Assembly (NCBI GenBank): GCA_000697355.1
Contig: JNEN01001200.1
Span: forward strand, 248,001 to 312,000
Reading direction: 5' to 3'
Source: Syncephalastrum monosporum B8922
Lineage: Eukaryota > Mucoromycota > Mucoromycetes > Mucorales > Syncephalastraceae
DNA length: 64,000 nucleotides
Shown: positions 23,739-37,798 of the stretch, one piece after another
How the letters are laid out: every line of letters starts with the position of its first letter
Position numbering within the stretch: position 1 is the stretch's first letter
Position numbers and translations under genes: made by a program
The notes under the pieces: generated by a model
Databases searched by the model: none
The model's input: the letters and a program-made list of their open reading frames with translations, nothing else
What the model was told of the DNA's origin: nothing

Positions 23739-24068
23739 ATGCTGCGCTCATTGACACAGCATGCCGGTGTGTTCCAGCGCCTGTACTCAACTGCAGCGAC
23801 GAAGACTACCCCCGCGTACTTTGTCAACCGTACCAAGAATGACGGCCTGCCCGTTTACACGGAATTCAAGAATGGTCGTACCAATGAATCGACTGTCATT
23901 CGCCGCATCGACGGTGACGCCAACGCCCTCCTGAAGGACCTCCAGGCCACGCTGTTTACGGACGCACCAAAGGACTTTGCCCTCGTCAAGGAACGGTCCA
24001 ACTCCATCCATATCAAAGGCATTTATATGAACGAAATCAAGGAGTGGCTCATTATGAAGGGCTACTAG
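23739..24068 (+). CDS. IMG2: Mitochondrial large-subunit ribosomal protein mL49 (Img2)
   Basis: Single exon, 109 residues. An N-terminal leader rich in Arg/Ser/Thr (MLRSLTQHAGVFQRLYSTAA) is a likely mitochondrial import signal. The rest matches the Img2 family pattern: YFVNRTKNDGLPVYTEFKNG, then TVIRRIDGDANALLKDL, and the closing HIKGIYMNEIKEWLIMKGY. Mitochondrial large ribosomal subunit protein mL49 has this size and ending. Start is the ATG at 23739; the upstream in-frame codons lie in A/T-rich leader. The branched-chain dehydrogenase gene follows 299 bp downstream on the same strand, after a CA-dinucleotide run at 24142-24162. Confidence 0.88.
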   Translation: MLRSLTQHAGVFQRLYSTAATKTTPAYFVNRTKNDGLPVYTEFKNGRTNESTVIRRIDGDANALLKDLQATLFTDAPKDFALVKERSNSIHIKGIYMNEIKEWLIMKGY

Positions 24069-24367
24069 AGGAGAACCCGCCTCTGTACATATCTCTCTTT
24101 CACCTTTCCTATCATCACATGACGTATCCCATTCAAAATACTCACACACACACACACACACAGACCTACAAGCCCTATTCGATAGACATTCCATGTAGTA
24201 AAAGAAACGTTTTGCATACCTTCTCTGATTCTGTTTTGAAGTTTGCTGGAAGGGATGGCCTGGGTTTATGACGTGAAAATAAGGAGCATTATTAGAAATG
24301 CCGCGTTCCCACGCCTTGGTGCTTGAAAGTGTCTGCTTGTCCCGTCTCCTTTTCCCCTTTGTCCAAC

Positions 24368-25943
24368 ATGCTTCGTCATTGCTCCATTGCGCGCCGACTT
24401 CCTCTTGCACACACACCTTGGCGTATAGCGCGCCGGACAGTGGTACGTTCCTTTGGAAATAAAAAGTCAGCTTAGTGTCTAACGTGGCTATGGCTCTGGC
24501 TATGGCTTGGATGGCTGTTCTATTTCTGCTTCTGTTAGGCTTCGGACACGACCGCCAAGAAAGCCGTGGTGGAGCGAACCCAAGCGGACTGGTCTAATGC
24601 TGAGAAGTTCACTACGGAAATGAAGTTCCTTGCCACCTTGGACCGTCCCCTCCAGGCTTACCGCGTCATGGACCATACTGGAAAGGTGCTCAAGCCGGAC
24701 CACGAGCCAGATATGACCAAAGACGAGATCCTATACTGCTACCAGAAGATGGTCCAGCTTAATGTTATGGACAGCGTCATGTACGAGGCACAGCGCCAGG
24801 GCAGAATCAGCTTCTACATGACACACTACGGTGAGGAAGGCATGATCGGCTCAGCGGCTGCCTTACAGCCTGACGATGTCGTGTTTGGTCAGGTATGGGA
24901 CGGGGCACGCGTCTGGGTAATGCACATCTGATGAAGGCCCCACCATAGTATCGAGAGGCATTCATGCTCCTGTACCGTGGATTCACGCTCGATGAGATGA
25001 TGAACCAGTGCTTTACAAATGACAAGGACTACGGCAAAGGCCGGCAGATGCCTATCCACTATGGCTCGCGCAAACTCAATTTCCAGACGATCTCTTCCCC
25101 GCTTGCGACCCAAATTCCTCAGGCTGTCGGTGCGGCATACGCCATGAAGCTCTCTGGACAGAAGACATGCAGCATCTGTTTCTTCGGCGAGGGTGCCGCG
25201 TCTGAAGGCGATTTTCATGCTGGCATGAACATGGCCGCCACCCTCAACAGTCCCGTGATTTTCTTCTGGTATGCGCTATTTGGTACCTGAAACTCGCGTA
25301 TAAACATTACTGACCCTGTGTGTGTACTGTGTACTTTACGCACTTGTTTATTTGTTTGATTAGCCGCAACAATGGGTACGCCATCTCTACCCCGTCTTCA
25401 GAACAATACAAGGGCGACGGTATCGCTAGTCGTGGGTTCGGCTACGGCATGGAAACCATTCGGGTCGACGGTAACGATATCTGGGCTGTATACAATGCCA
25501 CCCGTGCTGCGCGTGCTATCGCTGTTGAGCAGCGACGACCGGTATTGATCGAGGCCATGACGTATCGTATCGGTCACCACAGCACCTCAGACGACTCAAC
25601 AAAGTACCGCGATCGCAAGGAAGTCGAGCAGCGCGCTCAATTCGATAATCCAGTAACGCGCTTGCGCCGTTTCCTCGAGGCACGTCAATGGTGGGACCAG
25701 TCACAAGAAGAAGCCTGGCGCCAGCAGGCTCGCTCCGACCTCCTCAAGAGCTTTAATGAGGCCGAGAAACGCAAGAAACCTGCATTAGAGCATTTGTTTA
25801 CCGATGTCTATGACGATATGCCTTGGCACCTGCAAGCTCAGCAAAAGGAGCTCCAGACCCTCATCGAAAAATATCCGCAATACTACTCCACGGAGGAACA
25901 TGCCGCGTCAAGTTTTGATGGCAGCAATAGTAACTCGTCATAA
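24368..25943 (+). CDS. 2-oxoisovalerate dehydrogenase E1 subunit alpha (branched-chain ketoacid dehydrogenase)
   Basis: Four exons, 24368-24442, 24539-24892, 24949-25268 and 25364-25943, join in phase to 442 residues. The first exon encodes an Arg-rich mitochondrial presequence. The thiamine-diphosphate fold is clear: [50 protein letters not shown], and the ThDP/Mg2+ motif [15 protein letters not shown] ... [10 protein letters not shown]. The phosphorylation-loop region [16 protein letters not shown] is that of BCKDHA rather than of pyruvate dehydrogenase. It decarboxylates the 2-oxo acids of Val, Leu and Ile in the mitochondrial matrix together with E1 beta and E2, neither of which is in this window. 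Length agrees with animal BCKDHA. Confidence 0.93.
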
Positions 25944-26489
25944 TCTAAGCTCGCTAATCGGTTTTATGTTATTTGGAAACTATGTAGACTTCGTATAGAA
26001 AACGAAATGAATAGAATTTTTCATCTTTTTTCTGGGGGAGGGGGGGAGGGATGCCGGTGCATGCGTGTTTGTATAGAAATCAAACGGTAGTTTTTGTATA
26101 TGTATGTTTTGGTGTCTTTGGCTTTGATGATACTAACGTGAACAACAGATTGAAATTTTTTTCTTGCTACGTTTACCGCGCTCGAGCATAGCAATATGCA
26201 CAGAAGGAAAAAAGAAGAGTCATTCGACAGAAGATGGAAGAAAAAGAAAAAACAATGGTACAATGGATATGCAAATAGTGTGCCGAGGATGGGGGTTTGT
26301 TTGGGAAGGTTTGCTAAAAGAAGAAAAGAGTGTACGTGCTTGTATGAGACGCGATGGGTTCAGAGAGCGCGGTAGAGTAGAAGATTATCGTGTGTGATGT
26401 GTGCGTGTACAACGTAGAGAAGCGGGGGTTGGGTTGGGTGGGAGCCGTATGTACGCGTGTTCTCTTTTTTTTTCTTGGGTTGTTGAGAT
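25944..26489. other. Intergenic region between convergent genes
   Basis: 3' regions of BCKDH E1 alpha (+) and the forkhead gene (-). A G-rich run (26033-26049) and A/T-rich stretches are present. No gene seen. Confidence 0.5.
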
Positions 26490-28687
<2,198 letters not shown>

Positions 28688-30063
28688 GTACCGTTATGTG
28701 TCTGTTAGAGGCAGCAACAATGGATATGGATTTGGACAAGAGTAGTGGAGAAAAAAGAGCAGCAAACGATCCATGGACCACATTTTTGTTTTAAATGAAG
28801 ACCTCGAAACGGGGGGCGGAAGTCAGCTGCCCGCCATTGTGTTGAAAGTGGTAAAGTCTATGTTGCCTTTTTCTTGAACCTCCTTCTCCTCACATTTCTC
28901 TTCTCCTCTCCGCCCCCTTTCCCGTTTGAAATCCTGTCGCCGTCGCCTGATATGCGCGCACCCAATAGCCGCAACTTGTAGAGTCCTGCGCTGCTGCTCC
29001 TGCCACCGTGCTTGGCGTTTCTCACACGTACTTTACTTTTTCTTCTCTCGACCCCCAAGTTCACCCTCCCCTCACTTTTTCGTTTTTGCATGTGGCAAGA
29101 ACTCTAATTTGGCGCGGACCGCTTAGCATCTGCGGCTCCCGGAACTACAATCCGGCAAGTCTCTTTTGGTAAATCGAGGCCCGTCCATTTGTTGCTACCC
29201 AACAAACAGGAGTGTGGCCGGCCCTGAGCTTGCAGCCAATATTTTTTTATTTCAACACATGGATTTTCATTGTCTCGTTATCTCTTTATATTGCTTGACA
29301 TGTGCGTCTGCGTAAATATGTACACAAGCGTATTTTTCGCGTTGTTGATATGTGTATGTGTATGTGTATGTGTGTGCTTCAGACATAGCCCTTTTTTACC
29401 GACCCTTTCTCAAACAGAGATCTTCAAAGCTTTTGTATTTGCTCGAAGCAACAAAGGACACACACGTAAAAAAAAAGGACACCAAAAATAGTGAACACAT
29501 TGCATCGTGTTTCAGGCGTCCGAAAAAGGACAGATGGAATTACGCCATGAATGAATGAGTTGCAAAAGCAACTAAGGCGCTGGGTCACCACCTCAATCAA
29601 TGAGTCGGAGCGGCTTCCGTCGCCCGTCTGTCAAGCGCCGTTTCAGAACCCACCCGTACGTTGCTTGCCGACCTGATTCCCACTCGGCAATCACGTTAAG
29701 ATTGCCAAAGTTTGTTCTTGTGTTACTTCGGACGAACGCCGGCTGAGCCTGTCATTCTCACACACACTTACTCACGCTCTCTCCATTTTTCCCTTATGGT
29801 TTCGCCTTGTTGTATCGTAAGTCAATCCCACATGGAGTACAAACAAAACTGTAAACCAAGATCGACAGACGCGTTGTGTACATTATACAACCAATGCACA
29901 CATACACACATACATACACATAGACACATAGACACGTACACATAACAACGTGGTCAGTGCGAAGGAAATAAGCGTGGATTCTATTGTCTTTATTATTCAA
30001 TTTGCTTGCTTGCTTTTCTCTCTGTGTGTGTAAGAGTCCGTGTCTCATCTGCGCATGCAACTC
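28688..30063. other. Intergenic region with TG/CA microsatellites
   Basis: Promoter and C/T-rich leader of the forkhead gene (28850-29110), then AT-rich DNA with a TATGTG microsatellite at about 29351-29378 and CA-rich runs at 29899-29942. No gene seen. Confidence 0.5.
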
Positions 30064-31881
30064 CTATTGAGGGGGCTGCTGCTGAGGTGATTCCCCACCG
30101 GCAGGTGGCGGTACAATAGGCTGTCCCTGTAAACAAAACACATGTAAACATCTAGCCCATAACATTATGCTTATCTTTCTCCATCGTCCTGCTCCAGAAA
30201 AAGACGAAGTGCATATATAAAGCAGAAAATCAAACTTACCGAAGACACCTGGGTCATAAGATCCCAGACGGTCATCTTCATCTCCTTCATTTTTGCCTTT
30301 TGTTCTTCCATCTCACGCTTCATCATCTCGTCTTGCTGCTGACGCATCTGTTCGTGCTCAGCTGCAAAAGCCTCGCGCATCTGTTTTCGCATGGCATCAA
30401 GTTGGGTGGGCGGGGGTCCTTCCTCCTGCGGGGCGCCGCTCAGCAGCGTACGAAGGTTTCGCTTCGACGTGGATTGCCGCTCCTGCTCCCACTGCAACCT
30501 GTGTTGTTCGTTCATTGCATTTTCCCACTGGGCCCATTGCTCCGGAATATTCTTGCCATGGAAGTTTTTCAGGATAGGTCGCACGTCGTCAGGGTTCATC
30601 ATGCCCACAGCTAAGCCAAGTGTTAGAGTAATATCTGATGAGATGCGTTCATGCGTTACCTTCCAGGAATGGTATGTACGACAACAATCCATTGTCATTC
30701 GGGTCACCCTTGAAAGGCTTGAGCTCGATACCATTCTCAGGCTGCATCGAGAAGGCCTCTGGGTTCGAGTCCATGATTATGACTTTGCTGAGATCACGGT
30801 TGAGATGCGACAAGTCCTTGACATATTTGCCATCGACGTAGCGAGTCGCCTCGCGGTACAGACGGTACATCGAGTATTGATAAGGATCCAACTTTTCCAG
30901 AATGGGCATTGCGTTCTTAAAAAAGGGGCACAGGATTGTATGTGAGTTCAGTGCAATTCACACACACACTCTAATGCGGTGCATTTGCTTACCATGGAGG
31001 TCTGCGAAGTGAAGATCACGATCTCAAAAAACTGCGACATGTAGGCCAAGAAATAGTCGACACCAGGTCGCTTTGCATGGCGCCAGCCGTGCTTGGGCTA
31101 GATGGAAGAAAAAGAAGAATATGAGCATCTTCAAAATAGATAGATGAAGGCGAAACAAATCTTGACTTACATCCCAAGTGGAATGGACAAGTGTATCATC
31201 CAAGTTGATGACAAGTGTGAATGGGCGCTGATAAGGCTCAGGAAGCGGATCCGGCAAAAGCTTATCCCACATGGGCTCACTCATTTTCTAGATGGAAGTA
31301 TGCCGTTTAGATCTCTTTTCTCTTGCTAATCACGTTTTCTTACGTTCTGAAATTCTTGGTAACGATCGCGACACCGGTGGTAGGCAGCACTGAAGGGGTC
31401 CTCAGAAACATACTACGCCAATCATTCTCTCTCGTCAGTTCTGTGTTGCTTTGATGCATCTCCTCTCTTTCCCCTTCCCGTTTGTCCCATTACCTTGTCC
31501 TCTCTACCATCATCGAAGGGACGGCCTTGTGTATTTAGAAACGCAAGTCAGTTGACTGTGTCTGTGTGTCTCTCTCCCTTCATAAGGTGAGCTCTGTCCC
31601 ATACCGTAATAGAAGAGAGTGCCTAGAGCACCACCTGTGACAGCACCGGTACCGAGCGCATACGCCTTCCAGTGGCTATCCTTTTCACCAGAAGCCTTGG
31701 CGGGTTTGCGGTCACCCTTTGGCAATGTCGCTTTGCCTTTGCTCGTTTTCTGGACCAATGCTTCCTCTGCCAGTTGGTGAGCAGCATTGGTCGTCGATTC
31801 CGAAGAACTTTTGCTCGTAAAAGAGCGCGCAAGAGCAACGCGCTGCCGGCAGACCGAGGAACGAAGGAAGGATCGCAACAT
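30064..31881 (-). CDS. TIM50: Mitochondrial import inner membrane translocase subunit TIM50
   Basis: Eight exons, 31881-31605, 31525-31494, 31412-31344, 31287-31171, 31097-30993, 30915-30660, 30610-30240 and 30126-30064, in phase, 429 residues. A presequence ([20 protein letters not shown]) precedes a Lys-rich segment and one membrane segment ([20 protein letters not shown]). The FCP1-like domain follows: [78 protein letters not shown], and [10 protein letters not shown]. The tail is a charged Met/Gln/Glu-rich coiled coil ending in a Pro/Gln-rich tip. Tim50 is the TIM23 receptor that takes presequences from the TOM complex in the intermembrane space. The last 21-residue exon is inferred from a good acceptor and in-frame stop. 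Confidence 0.92.
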
Positions 31882-32473
31882 GTTTTATAGCGAGACCCAA
31901 GTCAAGTGCAACTTGCGTTATTTTTCACAGCTGTCCTCTCCTGTCTCTCGCGCCGAATTTCAGCCCAGTTCTTGCGCGCCACCCACAAGCGCACACTGGG
32001 TGAACGCGCCGAACCCGATGGAGCAGTGGCTTATACGCGCGGGGATTCAATCGACGACTTTCTGGAAAGAGAAAGATCACACTGTGTGGTGTGGCAGTGC
32101 ACGCGTACGGACAATAAACTCAGTTCTCCTTGAAAACGAAAGTAAAAATCACTGCGTGATGTGGGTTCGTCTTACACATTACACGTGAGAAATAAGTTAG
32201 AGCTGGCCGTGCCCAAAGGTTCATTATAGAATTAGAAATCAATTTGCTATACCTTGTTTCTGATCTCAAAGAAAGGACGTGAAAGAGAAAACGGTATGAT
32301 GTCAAGTTGCCACCATACACATGGGCAACCTATCATACTTACCATGGTATTGCCAGCACTCAAAACTACTAGATCAATCCAGTATCTGTTATAAGCTCAG
32401 AGATGGCTGAAAAAATAATGACATTCCACGCGATACTGTGTCTTGCGAATGCGATGCATTAGAGTGCCCAGGC

Positions 32474-32503
32474 CAGGAGGAGGAGGAGGAGGAGGAGGAG
32501 GAT
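32474..32503. repeat. GGA trinucleotide microsatellite
   Basis: About ten uninterrupted GGA units in noncoding DNA. Confidence 0.9.
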
Positions 32504-33748
32504 CATCTTAACATATGTCATCGAGTTCAATTACATAAGTAATTCTATCTTCCGCGGTATATGATAACAAAAGCATGTGCTAATTGAACGACTCACACCA
32601 GTGTATACTTGTTCTGGTGCTCCCTCATGGCATGCACATAGGATGCCAAGTGCGTGTGAAAATGGCACGTTGTATCACCAGGTATACAGTCTGTGCTGCA
32701 ATACTGTATTTTTACTGTTTATGATCAATATGGGACTCCGGTGGAAAGTAAGACAAGGACTTTCTATTTTTCACGAATACTTGCCCGGTGCTCGCTAGGG
32801 GAGATATTGCTTTAAACTACATCGTAAAATGCAATTATGATACAATTCTACTTTGCAGGAATAAATCGAAACACAGCATATTGCAGTATCGCTCACATGC
32901 ATATGTCCGCGGGGCCTGTTCAGAAAACTGCTTGCTCCTTGCGTACGATCAGCCATGCGTTAAAAGAATGTCATGAAATTTTATGCTCGGGAATTACTGG
33001 TAGCAGGAGAGAAAAGTCCATAGACGTCATCGTCAATATATTTTAGGTTAGCAAATGTCCGCTGCAGTAGCCTTTTGTCTGAACATTTGCTGGCCTTCAT
33101 GTTACCACAGCCATTGGCACATATCCCTTCAGCGGATCTCCGATATACCTTGACAATATATCTTTTTCGATGATTTTTTTCTCTTGAGAAATAATGCCCC
33201 TGTATTACATATAAAGGTATCGAAGTACAGAGACACACTCACTGGCGCACAAGTTACAATTTGTCCTTTGTCCTTTCAAATCTTATTTATCAGTCCATCA
33301 AGGTACACAGATGGTATACAAACAGAGGCAAAGGACCGAAGGAAATAACTGACAGCAGCCGACAGATAGTGTCGGATGATGTGAGAGGGTTGCTACTGGT
33401 GCGTGCGGGACAATGGAGTTTGAACCTCTTGTCTCGTGAAACATCCATCGATCCCACCCTGGAGGTACACACCTGCAACACACGCAGACGCAGGCAAAGC
33501 CCACGCAGTGCGCGGGTACCGTACATGGGCTGGGCAACCGTCGGTTTCTCGCGATGCCGCGGAATATCGCCACTTTCTTTAAATATTTGCGCAACAGTAC
33601 AACAGATCTATCCTGCACCATCACGCACTGGTGATAGCGCATCTATAAATTATGCAGAGTAATGAATTTGCTCATATGTATTCTCATTGTTGGTGATGAA
33701 AGAACGAAAGGATGCAGTACGAGGATCCGTCTCCTTCGCAGGGAGCAG

Positions 33749-33772
33749 CATGGTGGCATGGTGGCATGGTGG
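33749..33772. repeat. Three tandem copies of an 8-bp unit (CATGGTGG)
   Basis: Exact head-to-tail copies about 370 bp upstream of the sugar transporter start. Could be a minisatellite or clustered regulatory site. Confidence 0.85.
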
Positions 33773-34140
33773 ATAGGAAGTATTACTGCGCGGGGAATTT
33801 ATGGATGTTTAGGTAATGTTCTAAAAGGGGAATTAGGAATCTCGTCGCAAAAAGCAAAAATTCCGTGCGGTGCAAAGCAAGCGCTGACCGTATGACGGCG
33901 CGACATCAGGTGCGTCAGAGTGGAAGAAGTCTGATTTGCGGGGTCCCACTTTCAATCAACTTTCTCCGGAGCCGCAAGCGGGGTTTCCCCAGTCTTTTTC
34001 CCCACACCTAAAAAAATGAGCGCACACTTGGGAAATCGGTGATCAATCAAGTAGTATATATATAACCCCCATAATTCATCCTATTTCTGACTTTCTCCAT
34101 ACGCTTTCTTTTTTTCCTCCGTCTTCGATACCTCCTCAAC

Positions 34141-36140
34141 ATGGCTCCCATTGTTGCGGTTAAGTCGTCCAAAGGCGATCCGAATATTAAGTCGGATGCA
34201 GGCGCAGTCCTCTATATGTACGTCAACCCATTTCATTAATCAATGCCAACTGCGCCGATCTCTTACGCTATCCACCATTAACAATAGAAACACAGCTTTT
34301 GCTGCAATGGGAGGTTTCCTCTTTGGTTGTAAGTATTTCTTCATCATTAAAAGTCTTTGTAGATGGTTATTTGCTGTTTTCTGGAAAACTCATAATATTT
34401 TCTGCATCATAGATGATTTTGGTGTTACCAGCGGCGTCATCGCAATGGAACCTTTTCTAAACTACTTTGCTCCCCTTACCCCCGGTCTAAAGGTGAGCTT
34501 CGGCGACATATATTCTAACGGCATTGACTAACGAAGACATACTCGTCGTACTTTGTTAGGGTGCACTTAACTCGCTCATGGGCTGTGGTGCTGTCTTTGG
34601 CTGTCTTATTTCTGGTTGGATGTCGGACCGCTGGGGTCGTCGTGACAGTATCTGCGTTGCCGCACTTGTCTTTATCGTCGGTGGTGTACTGCAAGCTGCC
34701 TCTCACAACATTGAGATGCAGTTGATTGGTCGCTTCATCTCGGGTCTGTCCGTGGGTGCCTGCTCGGTGCTTTGTAAGTGATGATTCTTTCAGTCATTTC
34801 CCGCGCTCCCGCAGAGGGAAGGGCGTACAGATACAAACCTTATAGATGCGTATGTACTCATAAAATTATTCAGCACCCATGTATAATGCCGAATTGGCCC
34901 CGAAGGAGATCCGCGGTCGTCTCGTCGGCTTCCAGCAGCTCATGATCGATACCGGTATGCTTTGCTCGGGCTGGCTCGATTACGGCACAGCCTACATCAC
35001 CAACGACTGGTCGTGGCGTATCCCATATCTTGTCCAGATTATTCCTGCCCTTGTCCTCGCTACCGCGCCCTTCTTCTTACCTCGCTCGCCCCGTTGGCTC
35101 GTCGAGAAGGGCCGTATAGAGGAGGCCCACCGTGTCCTCGCAAAAGTCCACGGTCGCGGTGACTTTGAACATCCCTACGTGAAGCAGGAACTGCGCGAAA
35201 TTCAGGACAACGTCGAACTCGAGAACAACGTTGCTGTTACCAACTACTGGGAAATGCTCAAGTCCAAGAGAAACTCGCGAGTTCTCTGGGTTGGCTGCTC
35301 TATTGCCGTCTTCCAGCAGCTCACCGGTGCTAATGTTATCATGTACTATGCTCCTACCATGTTTGCCCAAGCTGGTCTTAAGGGCTCACTTTCACTTCTC
35401 GCGAACGGCATCGATTGTAAGTACCTGAGAGTGTAAAGGCTACAGCATTTGTAGGATACTTATGATTTTATATAGATGCTGTCATGGTTATCTTCTGTAT
35501 TCCTGGCATGTGGCTCATTGATCGTATCGGTCGTGTCAAGCTCATGGCTATTGGCTCGACGGGTATGTGCGTCTGCTTTTTCCTCATGGCCGGTTTGTAC
35601 GGTGGCTGCGGCTACACTGATTGGGACGAGGCAAGCTTGAGCCATGTTGTAAACATGTCCGACCATCCTCAAGCCGCGAACGCCGTGATTGCTTTCATCT
35701 TTATCTTTGTTGCCTTTTACGGTACAACCTGGGCCCCCACCGCATGGGTCTACATCGCCGAGATTTTCCCTCTTCGTATCCGTTCCAAGGGTTTTGCCTT
35801 CGCCTCTGCTCTGCTGTGGTGTGCCAACATTCTTGTCGGTCAAGTCACGCCTATTTTGATGGACAAAATTACATGGGGTACCTATCTCGTTTACGGCGCT
35901 ATCGGTCTTATCATGTTGGTCTGGATCATCCTCTTTGCTCCTGAGCCCAAAGGCCTTTCCCTCGAAGAGATGGAGGTTGTCTTCCACGGTCCTCTCATTG
36001 TCACCAACCTCGACTACGATGCATACCTCTCCGCTCACCACGCCGAGATTGATCGCATTCGTGCCGAGGTTGAGGCTGCCGACCCCGCTAAAAAGCGTGC
36101 TGCCGATGTCGCTCTCGAGGAGAAGAAGGTCGACGCGTAA
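34141..36140 (+). CDS. MFS sugar (hexose) transporter
   Basis: Six exons, 34141-34217, 34288-34328, 34413-34492, 34560-34773, 34874-35416 and 35476-36140, in phase, 539 residues. Sugar-porter signatures appear in order: MGGFLFGYDFGVTSG in TM1, DRWGRRDS after TM2, RFISGLSVGACSVL, PMYNAELAPKEIRGRLVGFQQL after TM4, PRSPRWLVEKGR after TM6 (the family usually has PESPRWL; here Arg replaces Glu), QQLTGANVIMYYAPT in TM7, DRIGRVKLM in the second half, and AWVYIAEIFPLRIRSKG in TM10. Twelve membrane segments are expected in the plasma membrane. Likely a proton-coupled or facilitative hexose carrier; substrate cannot be read from sequence. The codon bias toward C-ending codons suggests strong expression. 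Start is an ATG in a good context after a C/T-rich leader. Confidence 0.92.
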
Positions 36141-37798
36141 AAAACCTTCTGTCTTATTTCCCATCTCATACTATGTGTATTTTAAGCTACTTTTATCCCT
36201 TCATTCCTAGCCTTCTAAACCCCCTCTGTACCTTTCCCTTTACTAATCCGCTCCTGTATACTATATTTTCGTACTGGTTACGTTTCACCAAAGTTACATA
36301 CAATTCTGAATACCAGCTTTTTTTTCTATATAACCATGAACATTTATCGTCACCATGCAGCCATCTAATATGCTTGAGTAGGAAAGTCCTCTTCCCAGAA
36401 ATGCTGGAAGCAAATACGAATCGAGCCGAAGCAAAATATAGAAATTTGGTTTTTAAAGGAGTGTAGCCGTCGATACTCGAATCCCAGGATCTTGCTATTT
36501 GTCTGCTATATTTGTCTCGTCCTTATGTATGCACATGCTGACTCGCTTTGTGGTTCAAACTAATGATATACTGTATTCATTATGTTTAAGCCACGTGCAC
36601 CAGCAGGCATAGTGACGATATACTCCGTTTGACTGGATCGATGCTTTCTTCATATTCTTTTGAATACGAATTGGCAGACTCAGGAGCAAGAGCGCACACT
36701 TACCGGGAAGTGAGCACCTATCAGAAACCCGATCTAGGTTTCCTTCCGCATTTTCCACGTAGCATGAGCCGCTAAAACCTTTTGTACACCATATGTTTAA
36801 CCGAAGGAGATTCCCGGGAGAGAATTAATTGGGACATAATGTAAACTGGTCAGAGCGGCTGACCCATAGCTTCCGCAGTTGTCTTCTTACAAATTTGTCA
36901 TCAAGCGTATATGAAAACAAGACGAAATAGAGCTGAAACTGAAGGGAGTTGAGGTCACTTGAATGATAATAACGCCATCGTCCACCCCAGCGCAATACGG
37001 TAACCGCGCAATAGGATATCACCTCTGTCAGAGGAAAACTGATCGAATTTCTAAAATATCAACTCATCTGCTATATTTTTGTAAAACAGTATTAATCGGT
37101 TGAAGTAGATTGACTTGAATGGAATGTCAAATGTTGAGTATAAACTGAACGCGCGAGTATAGTGCTATCGCCTAGCTGGTAGAGCACTCCATACACGTTG
37201 AGTCCTTGCTCTTTTCGTTAATATGTGCTTCGAATTTAGTTATAAGACGGTGTGCCGCACAGGCCCGCGCCCATGGGATCTACCTTTCGCATGCCTTTTC
37301 AGAGCATGTGTGTGCCCCACCGCTGCTGGAATCCATACTTTCGCACTTATAGGATCGAAATCTATAGACATATCTCCATCATGGACCGATAAAGCCCTGC
37401 CGGAATTACAGATGTTAGTCACTGCTGTACTGGTCAGACTTTGCTTCGGAAAACATCTTCTAATGAAGGTTCATACTTGGATCCTTTCTTCTCTCGCTAT
37501 GATCTATCTACTATCGCCGTGAAGCATAACCAGGAACGAGTTACTAGACAATGATGTATATGTACGCTTTCTCTCTAGGAAAAAACATGCTCACAAAATA
37601 GCGAACTATCGAACGCGAGCTGAATAATGGTTCCTTGCCTGGAGAAAGAGCTTTTTGTTATAAAGGGAAAGGCTCGACGAGGTTGCTCATTCGGGGTTTG
37701 CGGGGAATGGTTTCACGAACATGCAATTCAAGATGTGAACGATAGAAAATGCGAACCGACGACGTTACGTTTTCCACCGTTTATTGTGTTTGTTCACC
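36141..37798. other. Intergenic region with a tRNA-like relic
   Basis: 3' region of the transporter and promoter of the Sac2-like gene. At 37165-37237 an A-box-like TAGCTGGTAGAGC and, about 50 bases on, a degenerate B-box (GCTTCGAATTT) suggest a decayed tRNA or tRNA-derived repeat, but no cloverleaf can be drawn. No gene seen. Confidence 0.45.

Larger units (their letters stand above)
31882..34140. other. Divergent intergenic region, 2.3 kb
   Basis: Lies between TIM50 (-) and the sugar transporter (+) and holds both promoters. A GGA-trinucleotide microsatellite lies at about 32474-32503, and three perfect copies of CATGGTGG at 33749-33772. A TATA-like run (34053-34066) precedes the C/T-rich leader of the transporter. 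No gene seen. Confidence 0.5.

Noticed and set aside
36465..36500. B-box-like string (ACTCGAATCCCAGG) suggesting a tRNA
   Set aside because: No matching A-box or acceptor stem can be drawn around it.
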